Shown one piece after another: positions 50,700-62,000 of a DNA stretch of 64,000 nucleotides. Source of the DNA: Xanthomonas sp. DAR 35659 (GTDB lineage: Bacteria > Pseudomonadota > Gammaproteobacteria > Xanthomonadales > Xanthomonadaceae); assembly GCF_041242975.1 (NCBI RefSeq), contig NZ_CP162488.1:3214001-3278000 (forward strand), given 5' to 3'. Numbering within the stretch: position 1 is the first letter of the stretch; each line of letters opens with the position of its first letter. The notes under the pieces are model-generated. The model saw only the letters and a list, made by a program, of their open reading frames with translations, had not been told where the DNA came from and ran no database searches. A program made the translations under genes and the position numbers.

Positions 50700-51637
50700 T
50701 CGACTTCCAGCTTGACCCGCGCCACCCCGGCGCGCAGCTGGTCGAGCCGCTTCTGCGCGGCCTGGTCCACCGGATAGAAGCCGGAGGTGCCGAAGAACTC
50801 GCGCAGCGCCGCACTGCCGCGCGGGTCGTCGGCCGCCTCCAGCAGGACCTCGCGCAGGCGCGCGGCCACCGGCGCGGGCAGGTCGCTGCGCACCATTTCC
50901 ACCGCGCGCGGGTACGGCTCGGTGCGGTAGATCACCCGGAAGTCGCGGCGGAACGCCGGCGGCACGCGGCGGTCGTCGTCCCAGTCCAGGTTGCTCAGCG
51001 CGCCCGCGTCCACCAGGTGCTTGTGCACATAGGAGGCGATGTTGCGTTCCGAACGCGCGAACACGTAGCCGACCGTGTTGAGCGAGGCCTGGTCCTTCGG
51101 CGACAGCAGGATCTCCGGATGCAGGTGGTGCTCGAGCAGGGTCATCATCGGCACCAGGTAGGCGCTGGTGGACAGCGTGCTTTGCAACGCCAGAGTGCGC
51201 CCCTGCAGGTCGCCGAGGCTGTGCACCGGCCCGTCGCGGCGCACGAAGAACACGGTGTGGTACTCGCGTACGCCGCCGCGCTCGGTCAGCAGCAACGGCT
51301 GCACGCCGCCGCGCTGCTGCAGCGCCATCGCGGTGGAGGCGGTCTCGGTGACCCAATCGACGCGGCCGCGGCGCAGGTAGCTGCTCATCTGCTGGCTGTC
51401 GCGGGCCATCAGGATCTGCCCGGAGGTGATGCCGACGCTGCGCATGCGCGGCACCACGTAGTCCAGCAACGGCTTCAATTGCTCGTAATGGGCCTTGGGA
51501 TTGTCGCTGATGCGCCCCAGCACCAGCACCGACGGCCGCGCGTGCACGGCCGCCGGCCAGCACATCGCCAGCGCCAGCCACACCACGACGACACGCCAAC
51601 GCGAACTTTGCAAACCACATTCCCCTGGTTGAGGCAT
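50696..51637 (-). CDS. PhnD-like periplasmic substrate-binding protein
   Basis: A 313-residue exported protein (signal peptide ending AVHA) of the phosphate/phosphonate-binding PhnD type. It has VDWVTETASTA in the N-lobe, LQGRTLALQSTLSTSAYLVP and a C-lobe YRTEPYPRAVEMV segment. No ABC transporter genes lie nearby; instead it is translationally coupled to a GGDEF-EAL gene. It is probably the sensing half of a signalling pair rather than a transport protein. Ligand is unknown. Confidence 0.87.
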   Translation of the reverse strand: MPQPGECGLQSSRWRVVVVWLALAMCWPAAVHARPSVLVLGRISDNPKAHYEQLKPLLDYVVPRMRSVGITSGQILMARDSQQMSSYLRRGRVDWVTETASTAMALQQRGGVQPLLLTERGGVREYHTVFFVRRDGPVHSLGDLQGRTLALQSTLSTSAYLVPMMTLLEHHLHPEILLSPKDQASLNTVGYVFARSERNIASYVHKHLVDAGALSNLDWDDDRRVPPAFRRDFRVIYRTEPYPRAVEMVRSDLPAPVAARLREVLLEAADDPRGSAALREFFGTSGFYPVDQAAQKRLDQLRAGVARVKLEVE

Positions 51638-51811
51638 AAGCCTAGCCGAAAGCGTCAGCGGACGACAGCAGACGGCAGCCGGAACTCCCGGCCGGTGGGC
51701 CGGCAACGTCGAAATGCGCGGGGACGGAGATGCATCGCCTGGCGCGGCGCAACGGACGATCCCTGCCGCGATCCGCCAAGGCCGCGCGGGTTTCCTGCTC
51801 CGCGCTGCGCC

Positions 51812-52567
51812 CTAGCGCGCCTGCCCGGCCAGCCGCGCCATGCGCTGCGCATCGGACAGGATCCCGCGCAGCAGGCGCACCTCCTGCTCGGTCAGCTCGG
51901 TGCGCAGGAACAGCCGGCGCAGCTTGCGCATCGCCGAGTCCGGCGCGCGGCCCTTGTGGAAGTCGATCTCGTCCAGCGTCTCGGCCAGTTGCCCGAACAT
52001 CCCCTCCACCTGCGCGTGGCTGGCCGGCGTTTCGCGGAAACCGGGTTCCGCGGCCGGCGCAGGCGCGCCCCCGCGCAGCTGCGCCAGGCGCAATTCGTAG
52101 GCCAGCACCTGCACCGCCGCGGCCAGATTGAGCGAGCTGAACGCCGGATCGGAGGGAATGTGCACCGCCGCATGGCACAGCTGCAGTTCCTCGTTGGTCA
52201 GGCCGGTGCGCTCGCGCCCGAACACCAGTGCCACTTCGGCCTGCCCGGCCGCCGCCGCGGCCAGCCGCTGCGCGCCGTCGGCCGGCAGCAATTCCTCCAG
52301 CGACACGCGCCGGCTGCGCGCGGTGCAGCCGAGCACCAGCCTGCAATCGGCGACCGCCTCGGCCAGAGTGGCCAGCACCGGCGCCTGCTGCAACACGTCC
52401 TCGGCGCCGGCCGAGCGCCGGTAGGCGTCTTCGTCGAGCGCCCGCTCCGGCGCCACCAGCACCAGTCGCGTCTGCCCCATGGTCTTCATCGCCCGCGCCG
52501 CCGCGCCGATGTTGCCGGGATGCTGGGTACCGACCAGGACGAAGCGGATGCGGGCGGAATCGGTCAT
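51812..52567 (-). CDS. trmJ: tRNA (cytidine/uridine-32-2'-O)-methyltransferase TrmJ
   Basis: A 251-residue SPOUT methyltransferase. The fold markers are LVGTQHPGNIGAAARAM, FGRERTGLTNEEL and FSSLNLAAAVQVLAYE, with the alpha-helical C-terminal extension of TrmJ. It methylates ribose of position 32 in several tRNAs. It is divergent from suhB, the same neighbourhood as in E. coli. Confidence 0.95.
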   Translation of the reverse strand: MTDSARIRFVLVGTQHPGNIGAAARAMKTMGQTRLVLVAPERALDEDAYRRSAGAEDVLQQAPVLATLAEAVADCRLVLGCTARSRRVSLEELLPADGAQRLAAAAAGQAEVALVFGRERTGLTNEELQLCHAAVHIPSDPAFSSLNLAAAVQVLAYELRLAQLRGGAPAPAAEPGFRETPASHAQVEGMFGQLAETLDEIDFHKGRAPDSAMRKLRRLFLRTELTEQEVRLLRGILSDAQRMARLAGQAR

Positions 52568-52685
52568 GGCGATGGCGGATGCGGAGCGAACGGGGGCGTA
52601 GATGGTAAACTGTGCGGCCGGCCATCGCGCCGGACCGCTCTTTTCCTCCGCCAGATCCTTCTCCGCCTTCTCGGGAGCCGTTGCC

Positions 52686-53513
52686 ATGCAAAAACCCGCC
52701 GTCACCGTCATGGTCAAGGCCGCCCGCCTCGCCGGCAACGTGCTGTTGCGCCACATCAACCGCCTGGAAGCGCTGAACGTGGTGCAGAAGGACCGCATGG
52801 ACTACGCCAGCGAAGTCGATGCCGACGCGGAGAAGGTGATCGTCAAGGAACTGCGCCGCGCCTACCCCGACTACGGCGTGATGGGCGAGGAAAGCGGCGT
52901 GCAGGGCGGCGGCCGCTACATGTGGGTGATCGACCCGCTCGACGGCACCAGCAACTACCTGCGCGGCTTCCCGCACTACTGCGTGTCCATCGCCCTGGTC
53001 GAGAACGGCGAGCCGATCGACGCGGTGATCTTCGACCCGCTGCGCAATGAACTGTTCACCGCCAGCCGCGGCAACGGCGCGGTGCTCAACGACCGCCGCA
53101 TCCGCGTCAGCGAGCGCAAGGAGCTCAACGGCGCCATGGTCCATACCGGCTTCGCCCCGCGCGAGCGCAAGCGCGCCAGCGCCCAGCTCAAGTGCGTGGA
53201 CGCGCTGCTGGTCCAGGCCGAGGACATCCGCCGCACCGGCTCGGCCGCGCTGGACCTGGCCTACGTGGCCTGCGGCCGCGCCGACGCCTACTTCGAGGCG
53301 GGCGTGAAGGCCTGGGACATCGCCGCCGGCGTGCTGCTGGTGCGCGAGGCCGGCGGCCGCGTCACCGACCTCAAGGGCGGCACCCTCGGCCGCATCGACG
53401 ACCGCGGCGCACCGCAGTTCCAGGTGGTCGCCGGCAACCTGAAGGTCAGCGACGCGCTGCAGAAGCTGATCGTCAATACCGGGTATGCGGGGGAGTTCGA
53501 CGCGAAGTTTTGA
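52686..53513 (+). CDS. suhB: Inositol-1-monophosphatase SuhB
   Basis: A 275-residue magnesium-dependent phosphatase. Metal ligands are in [16 protein letters not shown] and KAWDIAAG. In E. coli SuhB also joins the rRNA antitermination complex. The start chosen ([17 protein letters not shown]) matches the family; earlier in-frame codons are untranslated leader. Confidence 0.97.
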   Translation: MQKPAVTVMVKAARLAGNVLLRHINRLEALNVVQKDRMDYASEVDADAEKVIVKELRRAYPDYGVMGEESGVQGGGRYMWVIDPLDGTSNYLRGFPHYCVSIALVENGEPIDAVIFDPLRNELFTASRGNGAVLNDRRIRVSERKELNGAMVHTGFAPRERKRASAQLKCVDALLVQAEDIRRTGSAALDLAYVACGRADAYFEAGVKAWDIAAGVLLVREAGGRVTDLKGGTLGRIDDRGAPQFQVVAGNLKVSDALQKLIVNTGYAGEFDAKF

Positions 53514-53518
53514 GTGGC

Positions 53519-53700
53519 TGGGAGTCGGGAATGGGGAATCGGGAATGGCAAAGGCGGCTTCCTGCGAACATTGAGGACCCGTGATCCTCCGACAACAAAA
53601 AAGCCGCGCAGATGCGCGGCTTTTTTGTTAGCAGACGAGCGTATTTCAGGTCCGGGAAATCGCGCCTTTACGATTCCCCATTCCCCATTCCCCACTCCCA
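53519..53700. repeat. Inverted GGGNATN minisatellites around a bidirectional terminator
   Basis: G-rich tract 53519-53548 and C-rich tract 53671-53700 flank the suhB-secF gap. Between them at 53603-53620 lies a 7-bp stem (GCCGCGC/GCGCGGC) with runs of A before and T after. Confidence 0.8.
53597..53626. terminator. Bidirectional intrinsic terminator between suhB and secF
   Basis: GCCGCGC and GCGCGGC (four-base loop) are flanked by six As on the left and six Ts on the right, so it can stop both the suhB transcript and the convergent secDF transcript. Confidence 0.9.
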
Positions 53701-53706
53701 GCCCCA

Positions 53707-54672
53707 TCAGGGCCTGCGCGCCAACGCCTCCACATCCTTGGCCTTCGGCAGCAGGTCCTGCTTGGTGACCTGGAACGGGCCGATCGACAGCAGCGGCACC
53801 GCCACGATCACCGAGGAGATCACCACGATGATCGCGCCGATCATGTGGGTCAGGGCCAGGCCTTCCATCGAGGTGCCGCCGTACAGGTACAGGGCCAGCG
53901 CCGACAGGAAGAACATCACCGCGGTGATGACGGTGCGCGACAGGGTCTGGTTGATCGAACGGTTCAGCACCTCGATCGGCTCCACGCGCAGGCTGCGGAA
54001 GTTCTCGCGCACGCGGTCGAACACCACGATGATGTCGTTGATCGCAAAGCCCATCACCGACAGCAGGCCGGCCAGCACGGTCAGGTCGAATTCGCGGCCG
54101 GTGACCGAGACGTAGGCCACCGTCACCAGCAGATCGAACAACGCGGTCAGGCTGGCCACCACCGCGAATTTCCACTCGAAGCGGAAGGCGATGTAGATCA
54201 GGAAGCCGACCAGCATGAACACCGTCGCATAGACGCCGTTCAGTGCCAGGTCCTTGCCGACCTGCGGGCCGACGAACTCGCCCGGCTTCACCGTGGCCGG
54301 ATTCTCGGCGGTGGTCACCGCCTTGCGTACCTGTTCGGCCAGGTTCTTGGTCACGTCCTCGTTGTTGTGCTCGCCCTGCGGCTGCAGGCGAATCACCACC
54401 TCGTTGCCGCTGCCGACGTTCTGCACCTGCGCGTTCTCGAAGCCGGCCTTGCCCAGTTGCTCGCGCACGTGGTCGATGTCCACCGGCTTCTGGAAGCTGG
54501 TCTGCACCAGCGCGCCGCCGGTGAATTCCAGCGCGTAGTTGAAGCCCTTGGCGAAGATCACCCCGAACGAAGCCACCGCCAGCACCAGCATCAGCACCAG
54601 GGTCGGACGCCGCCAGCGCATGAAGTCGATGTTGGTGTCGTTCGGAATCAGGTGAAGCGGAAAAATTTTCAT
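53707..54672 (-). CDS. secF: Protein translocase subunit SecF
   Basis: A 321-residue inner-membrane protein with six membrane segments and a periplasmic loop. GINFKGG-like GFNYALEFTGGALV near the N-terminus and FDRVRENFR in the cytoplasmic loop are SecF hallmarks. With SecD it uses proton flow to drive late stages of secretion. It is the last gene of the yajC-secD-secF group. Confidence 0.98.
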   Translation of the reverse strand: MKIFPLHLIPNDTNIDFMRWRRPTLVLMLVLAVASFGVIFAKGFNYALEFTGGALVQTSFQKPVDIDHVREQLGKAGFENAQVQNVGSGNEVVIRLQPQGEHNNEDVTKNLAEQVRKAVTTAENPATVKPGEFVGPQVGKDLALNGVYATVFMLVGFLIYIAFRFEWKFAVVASLTALFDLLVTVAYVSVTGREFDLTVLAGLLSVMGFAINDIIVVFDRVRENFRSLRVEPIEVLNRSINQTLSRTVITAVMFFLSALALYLYGGTSMEGLALTHMIGAIIVVISSVIVAVPLLSIGPFQVTKQDLLPKAKDVEALARRP

Positions 54673-54730
54673 GGAATGCGGCTCTTCATGATTTGGCTCC
54701 CGCGCCGGCGAGGCGCGGGAGGGGCGCGCG

Positions 54731-56575
54731 TCAAACCGCGACGGACTTGAGCTTCTTGCGGCGGCTGTAGATCAGCGTGGCCAGCGCGCGCGACACGGTG
54801 ATGGCGGTAAACATCGAGGCGAAGATACCGATCATCATGGTCAGCGCGAAACCGCGCAGCGGACCGGTGCCGAACGCATACAGCGCGACGGCGACGATCA
54901 GGCCGGTGAGGTTGGCGTCCAGGATGGTGCCGCCCGCCTTCTCGTAGCCCGCGGCGATCGCCGATTTCGGCGGCACGCCCAGCCGCAACTCCTCGCGGAT
55001 ACGCTCGTTGATCAGCACGTTGGCGTCCACCGACAGGCCCACGGACAAGGCCAGGCCGGCGAAGCCCGGCAAGGTCATGGTGGCGCCGAACAGCGACATC
55101 ACCGAGACCACGATCAGCAGGTTCATCAGCAGCGCCACCGAGGTGATCACGCCGAACATGCGGTAGTACACGCCGAAGAACAGCAGGGTGAACAGGAACG
55201 CATAGACCACCGCGGTAACGCCGCGCTCGACGTTCTCCGCACCCAGGCTCGGGCCGATCACGTACTCCTCGACGAAATCCATCGGCGCCGCCAGCGAACC
55301 GGACTTCAGCAGCTTGGCCAGGTTCTCCGCCTCGGTCTTCTCCAGGCCGGTGGTCTGGAAGTTCTTGCCGAACACGCCGGCGATGCGGGTCGGCGCCAGC
55401 GCCTCTTCCTTGACCCGCACGCTGCGCACTTCCTTGCCGTCGACCATGGTCACGGTGGGGATGCGCTCGATGTAGACCACCGACATCAGCTTGCCGACGT
55501 TGGCGCTGGTGTAGTCGAACATGCGCTGGCCGCCGACGCTGTTGAGCGTCACCGCCACCGCGGGCATGCCGTTCTGGTCGGTGCTGACGCTGGCGGACAC
55601 CATCTGGTCGCCGGTAACCAGGGCGCGCTTGTTGAGCAGCACAGGCCCGCCGCTGTCGCGCAGGCGGTAGACCTTGGCTTCCGGCGGGATGTTGCCGGAA
55701 CGCACCGCGTCTTCCGCGTTGCCGTCGACCACCGCGCGGAACTCCAGCGAGGCGGTGGCGCCGATCATGCGCTTGGCTTCGGCGGTGTCCTGCACGCCCG
55801 GCAGTTCGACCACGATGCGGTCCTCGCCCTGGCGCTGGATGGTCGGCTCGGACACGCCGAGCTGGTTGACGCGATTACGCAGCGTGGTCAGATTTTGCTC
55901 GATCGCGCCGCTGGCGATCTGCTTGAGTTCGGCCTCGGGCACCTTGACCGTGATGGCCTGCCCGGACACGTTGTAGCTCAGCAGCGGCTGCGCCTTGGCC
56001 AGCGTGGCGCGCGCGGCGCCGGCATCGGCGCTCTCGCCCAGGCCGACCTGGATGCTGTTGTCGGGACGGCGCTCGACCGAGCGGTAGGCGATGCGGTTGT
56101 CGCGCAGCGTGGTGCGGATGTCCTCGGCGAAGGCGTCCAGGCGCTTCTCCAGCGCGGCCTTCTGGTCCACCTGCAGGGCGAAGTGCACGCCGCCGACCAG
56201 GTCCAGGCCCAGCACCATCGGCCGGCCGCCGATCTTGGACAGCCACTCCGGCACGGTCGAGGCCAGGTTCAGCGCCACCGTGTAGTTCTCGCCCACCTGC
56301 TGGCGCAGGATGTCGTTGGCGCGGGTCTGCGCCTCCAGGCTCGGCAGGCGCACCATCAAGCTGTCGCCCTCGACGGCCACCGACTTGGGGGTGATCCCCG
56401 CCGTCTTGAGGTCGGCCTCGACCCGCTCGCGCAGGGCCGCGTCGAGTTGGGCGCCGCGGCTGGCGGTGATCTGAACCGACGGGTCCTTCTGGTAGACGTT
56501 GGGCAGCGCGTACAACGCACTGAACGCCAGCACGATCAGGATGAGGAAGTACTTCCAGCGCGGAAACTCGAGCAT
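54731..56575 (-). CDS. secD: Protein translocase subunit SecD
   Basis: A 614-residue membrane protein with one N-terminal segment, the large periplasmic P1 domain (LGLDLVGGVHF at its start) and five C-terminal segments. DANVLINERIREEL in the cytoplasmic loop is the conserved proton-path region. It partners SecF, encoded 58 bases downstream. Confidence 0.98.
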   Translation of the reverse strand: MLEFPRWKYFLILIVLAFSALYALPNVYQKDPSVQITASRGAQLDAALRERVEADLKTAGITPKSVAVEGDSLMVRLPSLEAQTRANDILRQQVGENYTVALNLASTVPEWLSKIGGRPMVLGLDLVGGVHFALQVDQKAALEKRLDAFAEDIRTTLRDNRIAYRSVERRPDNSIQVGLGESADAGAARATLAKAQPLLSYNVSGQAITVKVPEAELKQIASGAIEQNLTTLRNRVNQLGVSEPTIQRQGEDRIVVELPGVQDTAEAKRMIGATASLEFRAVVDGNAEDAVRSGNIPPEAKVYRLRDSGGPVLLNKRALVTGDQMVSASVSTDQNGMPAVAVTLNSVGGQRMFDYTSANVGKLMSVVYIERIPTVTMVDGKEVRSVRVKEEALAPTRIAGVFGKNFQTTGLEKTEAENLAKLLKSGSLAAPMDFVEEYVIGPSLGAENVERGVTAVVYAFLFTLLFFGVYYRMFGVITSVALLMNLLIVVSVMSLFGATMTLPGFAGLALSVGLSVDANVLINERIREELRLGVPPKSAIAAGYEKAGGTILDANLTGLIVAVALYAFGTGPLRGFALTMMIGIFASMFTAITVSRALATLIYSRRKKLKSVAV

Positions 56576-56631
56576 TGCGGGACCCCGCGCGACGCCACGC
56601 CGGCGCCGCGCCTAGCAGTAGGAGAAATGGA

Positions 56632-56976
56632 TCAGGCGGACTTCAGCGTGCCCTTGGGCAGCACGTTGCCGATGGCGCCCTTCTGCACGCGGATGCGTAC
56701 GTTGTCGGCGACTTCCACGGTGATGAAGTGGTCGCCGATGTCGGTGACCACGCCGGCCACGCCGCCGGAGGTGATGACCTCGTCGCCGCGGCCGAGCTTG
56801 TCCAGCATGGACTTGTGTTCCTTCTGCCGCTTCATCTGCGGGCGGATCATCACGAAGTACATCACCGCGATCAGGATGACCGGCAGCAGGAACATCTGCA
56901 TGCCGCCACCGGCGGCGGGAGCGGCGCCGGCGGTCTGCGCCTGGGCCACGGGAATCAGGAGGTCGAACGGGTTCAT
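56632..56976 (-). CDS. yajC: Preprotein translocase subunit YajC
   Basis: A 114-residue single-span protein: hydrophobic segment FLLPVILIAVMYFVMIRP then QMKRQKEH and the cytoplasmic GDEVITSGGVAGVV. It associates with SecDF. It is followed by secD after 56 bases. Confidence 0.97.
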   Translation of the reverse strand: MNPFDLLIPVAQAQTAGAAPAAGGGMQMFLLPVILIAVMYFVMIRPQMKRQKEHKSMLDKLGRGDEVITSGGVAGVVTDIGDHFITVEVADNVRIRVQKGAIGNVLPKGTLKSA

Positions 56977-57103
56977 CGGTATGTCCTATGGTTGGGCAGC
57001 CCGTCGCCGTCGGCACGGACCGCTGGTATGTCGTCTGGAGACGGCAAGCAGCCGCCGATTATGCCACGATCTCCTCTCACCCCCCCGGAACGGCCGCGGC
57101 GCC

Positions 57104-58622
<1,519 letters not shown>

Positions 58623-60455
58623 TCAGTAGCCGTAGACCTCGATCTCCGAATACGCCAGCCAGGAATACGGGTTGTTGGCGTCGATCTTCAGGTAGCGTGC
58701 GCCGCCGCTCAGGGGGATGTAGACCGGCGCCACGTCGGACTGGTCGGGCTCGGTGTGGTAGACCGGCGCACCATAGCTGATCTGTCCACCGCCGCTGCCG
58801 CCGCCGAACACCGCGCCCGGCGTGCCAGCCGACACCTCGAAGGCGATCGGCTGCGCGGTCGGGGCCAGGTCGCTGGCCGAGGTGCGCACGGTGATTCGCA
58901 CTCCGGTCACCGTCCGCAGCTGGCCCAGGTCCAGGGTCACGCTGCCCCAGTAGGCATGCGCGTTCCAGTAGGCGCTGTCGCTGAAGAAGCGCGCGTCGTA
59001 CAGCGATGCCAGGTTGTCGGCGTTGGTCGGCGAGGTCGCACCGACGATCGGCAGGCGCCGGGGCAGGTTGTGCGAGGACGGCGCGGTGTACTGCACCTTG
59101 CGCAGCGGCAACCCGGCCTCGTTGTAGCCAGTGTCGCTCAGGCTGGCCTTGATGTAGGCCTCGCGCTCGATCGGCCGGGTCTGGTTGTCGCCGTAGCGCG
59201 AGGCGATGGCCGCGACGATCGGCGCCGCATACGAGGTGCCGGAAGAAACCTGCAGCCCGCCCAGATAGCGCAGTACGCTGATCTGATGCGCTGGCGCCCA
59301 GGCTTCCACGCACGGTCCGCTGGTCGAGCCGTTCACGAAACCGGTCGCCGGAATCCCCTCCGCGTCCACTTCGGTGATGTAGTCGCCCTTGAAGCGCGAG
59401 CCGTCGCGCTCCAGCCCGCCCACCACCATGATGCCGTCGGCATCGCGCGCCTGCCCTGCGTAGCCGAACGCGACCGCGCATGCGTTCTCGATCGTCCACG
59501 CATCGCCGGTACTGAAGTTGCCGGACGACTCGGTGATGAAGAAGCGGTTGCTGGCCGCGCGCATCACTCGGCCCCAGGCGTGGTTGGAGGCGAAGAGTTT
59601 GGTGCCTGCATGGTTGACCGAGATATTGAGCACGGCGAATTCGCCCTGCTCCTCCGCATGCCGTGCCGCGGCATTGAATTGATAGACGACGTCGGCCTCG
59701 GTCGGCTGGATCGCGAACGCCTTGATCGGCTGCCCGGGATTGACGCCCCTGACCAGTTGCCCGTTGCGCCTGGCCGCGGCCACGCCCGCCACCATGGTGC
59801 TGTGCCGCGGCGCGTTCGGCTGATCCGGAAGCTCCTGGCGATAGACGATGTTCAGATCGGGATTCGCTGGCGTGGCCAACACTTCGTCCAACATATAGAA
59901 GGGGTTGCTGGTGGTGAACGTATCGTTCGTATTGGTATACGCCAGCGCCCACGGCACCACCTCGCCGTTGTCCACGATGTCGCCCGACGTCTGCGAAAAC
60001 ACCCCAGGCGTCGCATCCACGCCGCGCACCGACACCACCCAGTCGGCCTTGGTCAGCTGCGCCGCGACGCGCTCGGGCATCCACGCATAGACCACATTGG
60101 CCACGGTCGACAGCACGCGTTCGATCTTCACGCCGGGCAACTGCGCGACCTGCTGGGCGAAGTGCACCATGCCCTTGCTGTTCTGGTGCGGACGGATCGC
60201 CGGATCGATGGTCCCGAAATCCGCAGGACTGCTCTTGGCGTACAGTTGCTCCGTCTCCTGCAGCACGAAGGGATTGAGGCTGACCGCATACAGCCGCCGG
60301 CCCTGCGCATCGAGACGCGGCAGCGCCGCTTCCTGCAGCAAGCGCTTGGCCGTGAACTTGCCGCCGCCGCTTCCCGGCGTCTGCGCGGATGCCGAGGCCG
60401 CGGACAGGGTCAACAGCATCGCGGCGAGCAACAGCTCGGTCGATTTCTTCTTCAT
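58623..60455 (-). CDS. Subtilisin-like (S8) serine protease with C-terminal discoidin-type domain
   Basis: A 610-residue exported protease: signal peptide (about 1-24, ending ASA), an N-terminal propeptide-like region, an S8 catalytic domain (about 160-470), and a C-terminal F5/8 type C (galactose-binding-like) domain ending YLKIDANNPYS..SEIEVYGY. His218 (HSTMVAG) and Ser408 (GTSYAAP) are clear; Asn278 or Asn313 may form the oxyanion hole. The usual Asp-Thr/Ser-Gly motif is missing; Asp190 in YMLDEVLATPANPDL is the likeliest catalytic Asp. Substrates are unknown; the C-terminal domain may bind cell-surface sugars. Confidence 0.9.
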   Translation of the reverse strand: MKKKSTELLLAAMLLTLSAASASAQTPGSGGGKFTAKRLLQEAALPRLDAQGRRLYAVSLNPFVLQETEQLYAKSSPADFGTIDPAIRPHQNSKGMVHFAQQVAQLPGVKIERVLSTVANVVYAWMPERVAAQLTKADWVVSVRGVDATPGVFSQTSGDIVDNGEVVPWALAYTNTNDTFTTSNPFYMLDEVLATPANPDLNIVYRQELPDQPNAPRHSTMVAGVAAARRNGQLVRGVNPGQPIKAFAIQPTEADVVYQFNAAARHAEEQGEFAVLNISVNHAGTKLFASNHAWGRVMRAASNRFFITESSGNFSTGDAWTIENACAVAFGYAGQARDADGIMVVGGLERDGSRFKGDYITEVDAEGIPATGFVNGSTSGPCVEAWAPAHQISVLRYLGGLQVSSGTSYAAPIVAAIASRYGDNQTRPIEREAYIKASLSDTGYNEAGLPLRKVQYTAPSSHNLPRRLPIVGATSPTNADNLASLYDARFFSDSAYWNAHAYWGSVTLDLGQLRTVTGVRITVRTSASDLAPTAQPIAFEVSAGTPGAVFGGGSGGGQISYGAPVYHTEPDQSDVAPVYIPLSGGARYLKIDANNPYSWLAYSEIEVYGY

Positions 60456-60829
60456 GGACTCATCCTTTGATTGGCGGACGCCCCGCTCGTCGGGACGTCG
60501 GAACCGCGGTTTTTCACCGGGGTTCCTTTGATCAAGACGAGACGCGCGCGCGCATCCCGCAACGCCGCGCGGCAACGTCTACGCAGGAAGACGTTGCCTG
60601 TATCGCATCACACTCCAGCACGCGCGACGTCGCATGCGAATGGACGGAATGCAGGACGCGGAACGTGAAACGGGGACAGTGGCATGTGGAGCGCGTCACG
60701 CACGCGTGTCAGCACCGCGCCGCCGACGCAACGCGACCGGGCGGCCGCGTCGCTAAGCACGGTCGCCGCGGGTGGTCGCAGACGGCGGGATCGGCGGCGC
60801 CACGCACCGCCAAGGTGGCGCCTTGCGCG
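60456..60829. other. Intergenic region between queA and the protease, with a 10-bp hairpin
   Basis: No gene is visible. GGCAACGTCT and its complement AGACGTTGCC (60571-60580, 60589-60598) form a perfect 10-bp stem with an eight-base loop. It lacks a U tract and lies about 115 bases before the protease start, so it may be an operator or leader structure rather than a terminator. Confidence 0.5.
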
Positions 60830-61858
60830 CTACGCGGCGCCCCACAGCAGCATCGCGTCGCCGTAGCTGAAGAAGCGGTAGCGCTGCGCGATCGCATGCC
60901 GGTACGCATCGAAGATGCGCTCGCGCCCGGCGAAGGCCGAGACCATCATCAGCAGGGTGCTTTCCGGCAGATGGAAGTTGGTGACCATCGCATCGACGCT
61001 GCGGATGCGGTAGCCGGGCAGGATGAAGATCTGCGTCTCGCCGGCGAAGGGGTGCAGTTCGCCGTCCTTGGACGCGCTTTCCAATGCGCGCACGACCGTG
61101 GTGCCGATCGCGATCACGCGGCCGCCGGCCGCGCGCGTGCGCCGCACCTGCTCGACCAGGCTGGCGCCGACGTTGAGCCATTCGCGGTGCATCACGTGCT
61201 GATCCAGCGCCTCCACCCGCACCGGCTGGAAGGTGCCGGCGCCCACGTGCAGGGTGACGTGGCCGACGCCGACGCCGCGCGCCTGCAGCGCCTCCAGCAA
61301 CGGCGCATCGAAGTGCAGGCCGGCGGTCGGCGCGGCGACCGCACCCGCCTCGCGCGCGAACACGGTCTGGTAGCGTTCGCGGTCGTCCAGCCCCGGCTCG
61401 CGGCGGATGTACGGCGGCAGCGGCAGCCGCCCGGCGTGTTGCAGCCACGCCTCCAGCGTGTCGGACACGTGGAACTGCAGCACGTAGAACGCGCCGTCGC
61501 GCTCCAGCACCTCGGCCTCGCCGCCGGCGTCGAGGGCGATGCGCGCGCCGGCCTTGGGCGACTTGCTCACCCCCAGTTGCGCGCGGGCGCGCTGGCCGCC
61601 GAGCAGGCGCTCGATCAGGATCTCCACGCGGCCGCCGGTGCTTTTCTGCCCGAACAGGCGCGCCGGAATCACCCGGGTGTCGTTGAACACCAGCAGGTCG
61701 CCGGGCTGCAGCAACTGCGGCAGGTCGCGGATCTGGCGGTCCTCGAACGGCGCCGGCGCCGGCGGCACCAGCAACAGGCGACTGGCCGAGCGTTCGGCCA
61801 GCGGCGCCTGCGCGATCAGTTCTTCGGGCAGGTCGTAGCGGAAATCGGACTTCTTCAA
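60830..61858 (-). CDS. queA: S-adenosylmethionine:tRNA ribosyltransferase-isomerase
   Basis: A 342-residue enzyme that converts preQ1 in tRNA to epoxyqueuosine. Conserved stretches: FRYDLPEELIAQ, FNDTRVIPARL, PTAGLHFD, HVGAGTFQPVR and TNFHLPESTLLMMVSA. Homology starts right at a TTG codon (LKKSDFRYD), the probable start; there is no ATG nearby, and the frame upstream is minisatellite. No strong ribosome site is visible. Confidence 0.96.
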   Translation of the reverse strand: MKKSDFRYDLPEELIAQAPLAERSASRLLLVPPAPAPFEDRQIRDLPQLLQPGDLLVFNDTRVIPARLFGQKSTGGRVEILIERLLGGQRARAQLGVSKSPKAGARIALDAGGEAEVLERDGAFYVLQFHVSDTLEAWLQHAGRLPLPPYIRREPGLDDRERYQTVFAREAGAVAAPTAGLHFDAPLLEALQARGVGVGHVTLHVGAGTFQPVRVEALDQHVMHREWLNVGASLVEQVRRTRAAGGRVIAIGTTVVRALESASKDGELHPFAGETQIFILPGYRIRSVDAMVTNFHLPESTLLMMVSAFAGRERIFDAYRHAIAQRYRFFSYGDAMLLWGAA

Positions 61859-61901
61859 GGCCGGCGGATCGTTGGACGGTGGGCGGGCATTGTAGCTGGC
61901 C

Positions 61902-61996
61902 GGGAATGGGGAATCGGGAACGGGGAATCGCAAGGGCGGTATCCGCTCGCGGCCATGCGCCGTTCCGATTCCCCATTCCCCACTCTCGATTCCCCG
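61902..61996. repeat. Inverted pair of GGGNATN minisatellites between lrp-type gene and queA
   Basis: G-rich 61902-61930 and C-rich 61966-61996, about 35 bases apart, lie between the regulator's stop and the queA start. Confidence 0.8.
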
Positions 61997-62000
61997 CCCC

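Noticed and set aside
48588..50777. 729-codon open frame antisense to the GGDEF-EAL gene
   Set aside because: No ribosome site or motif; the opposite strand encodes a complete recognisable protein.
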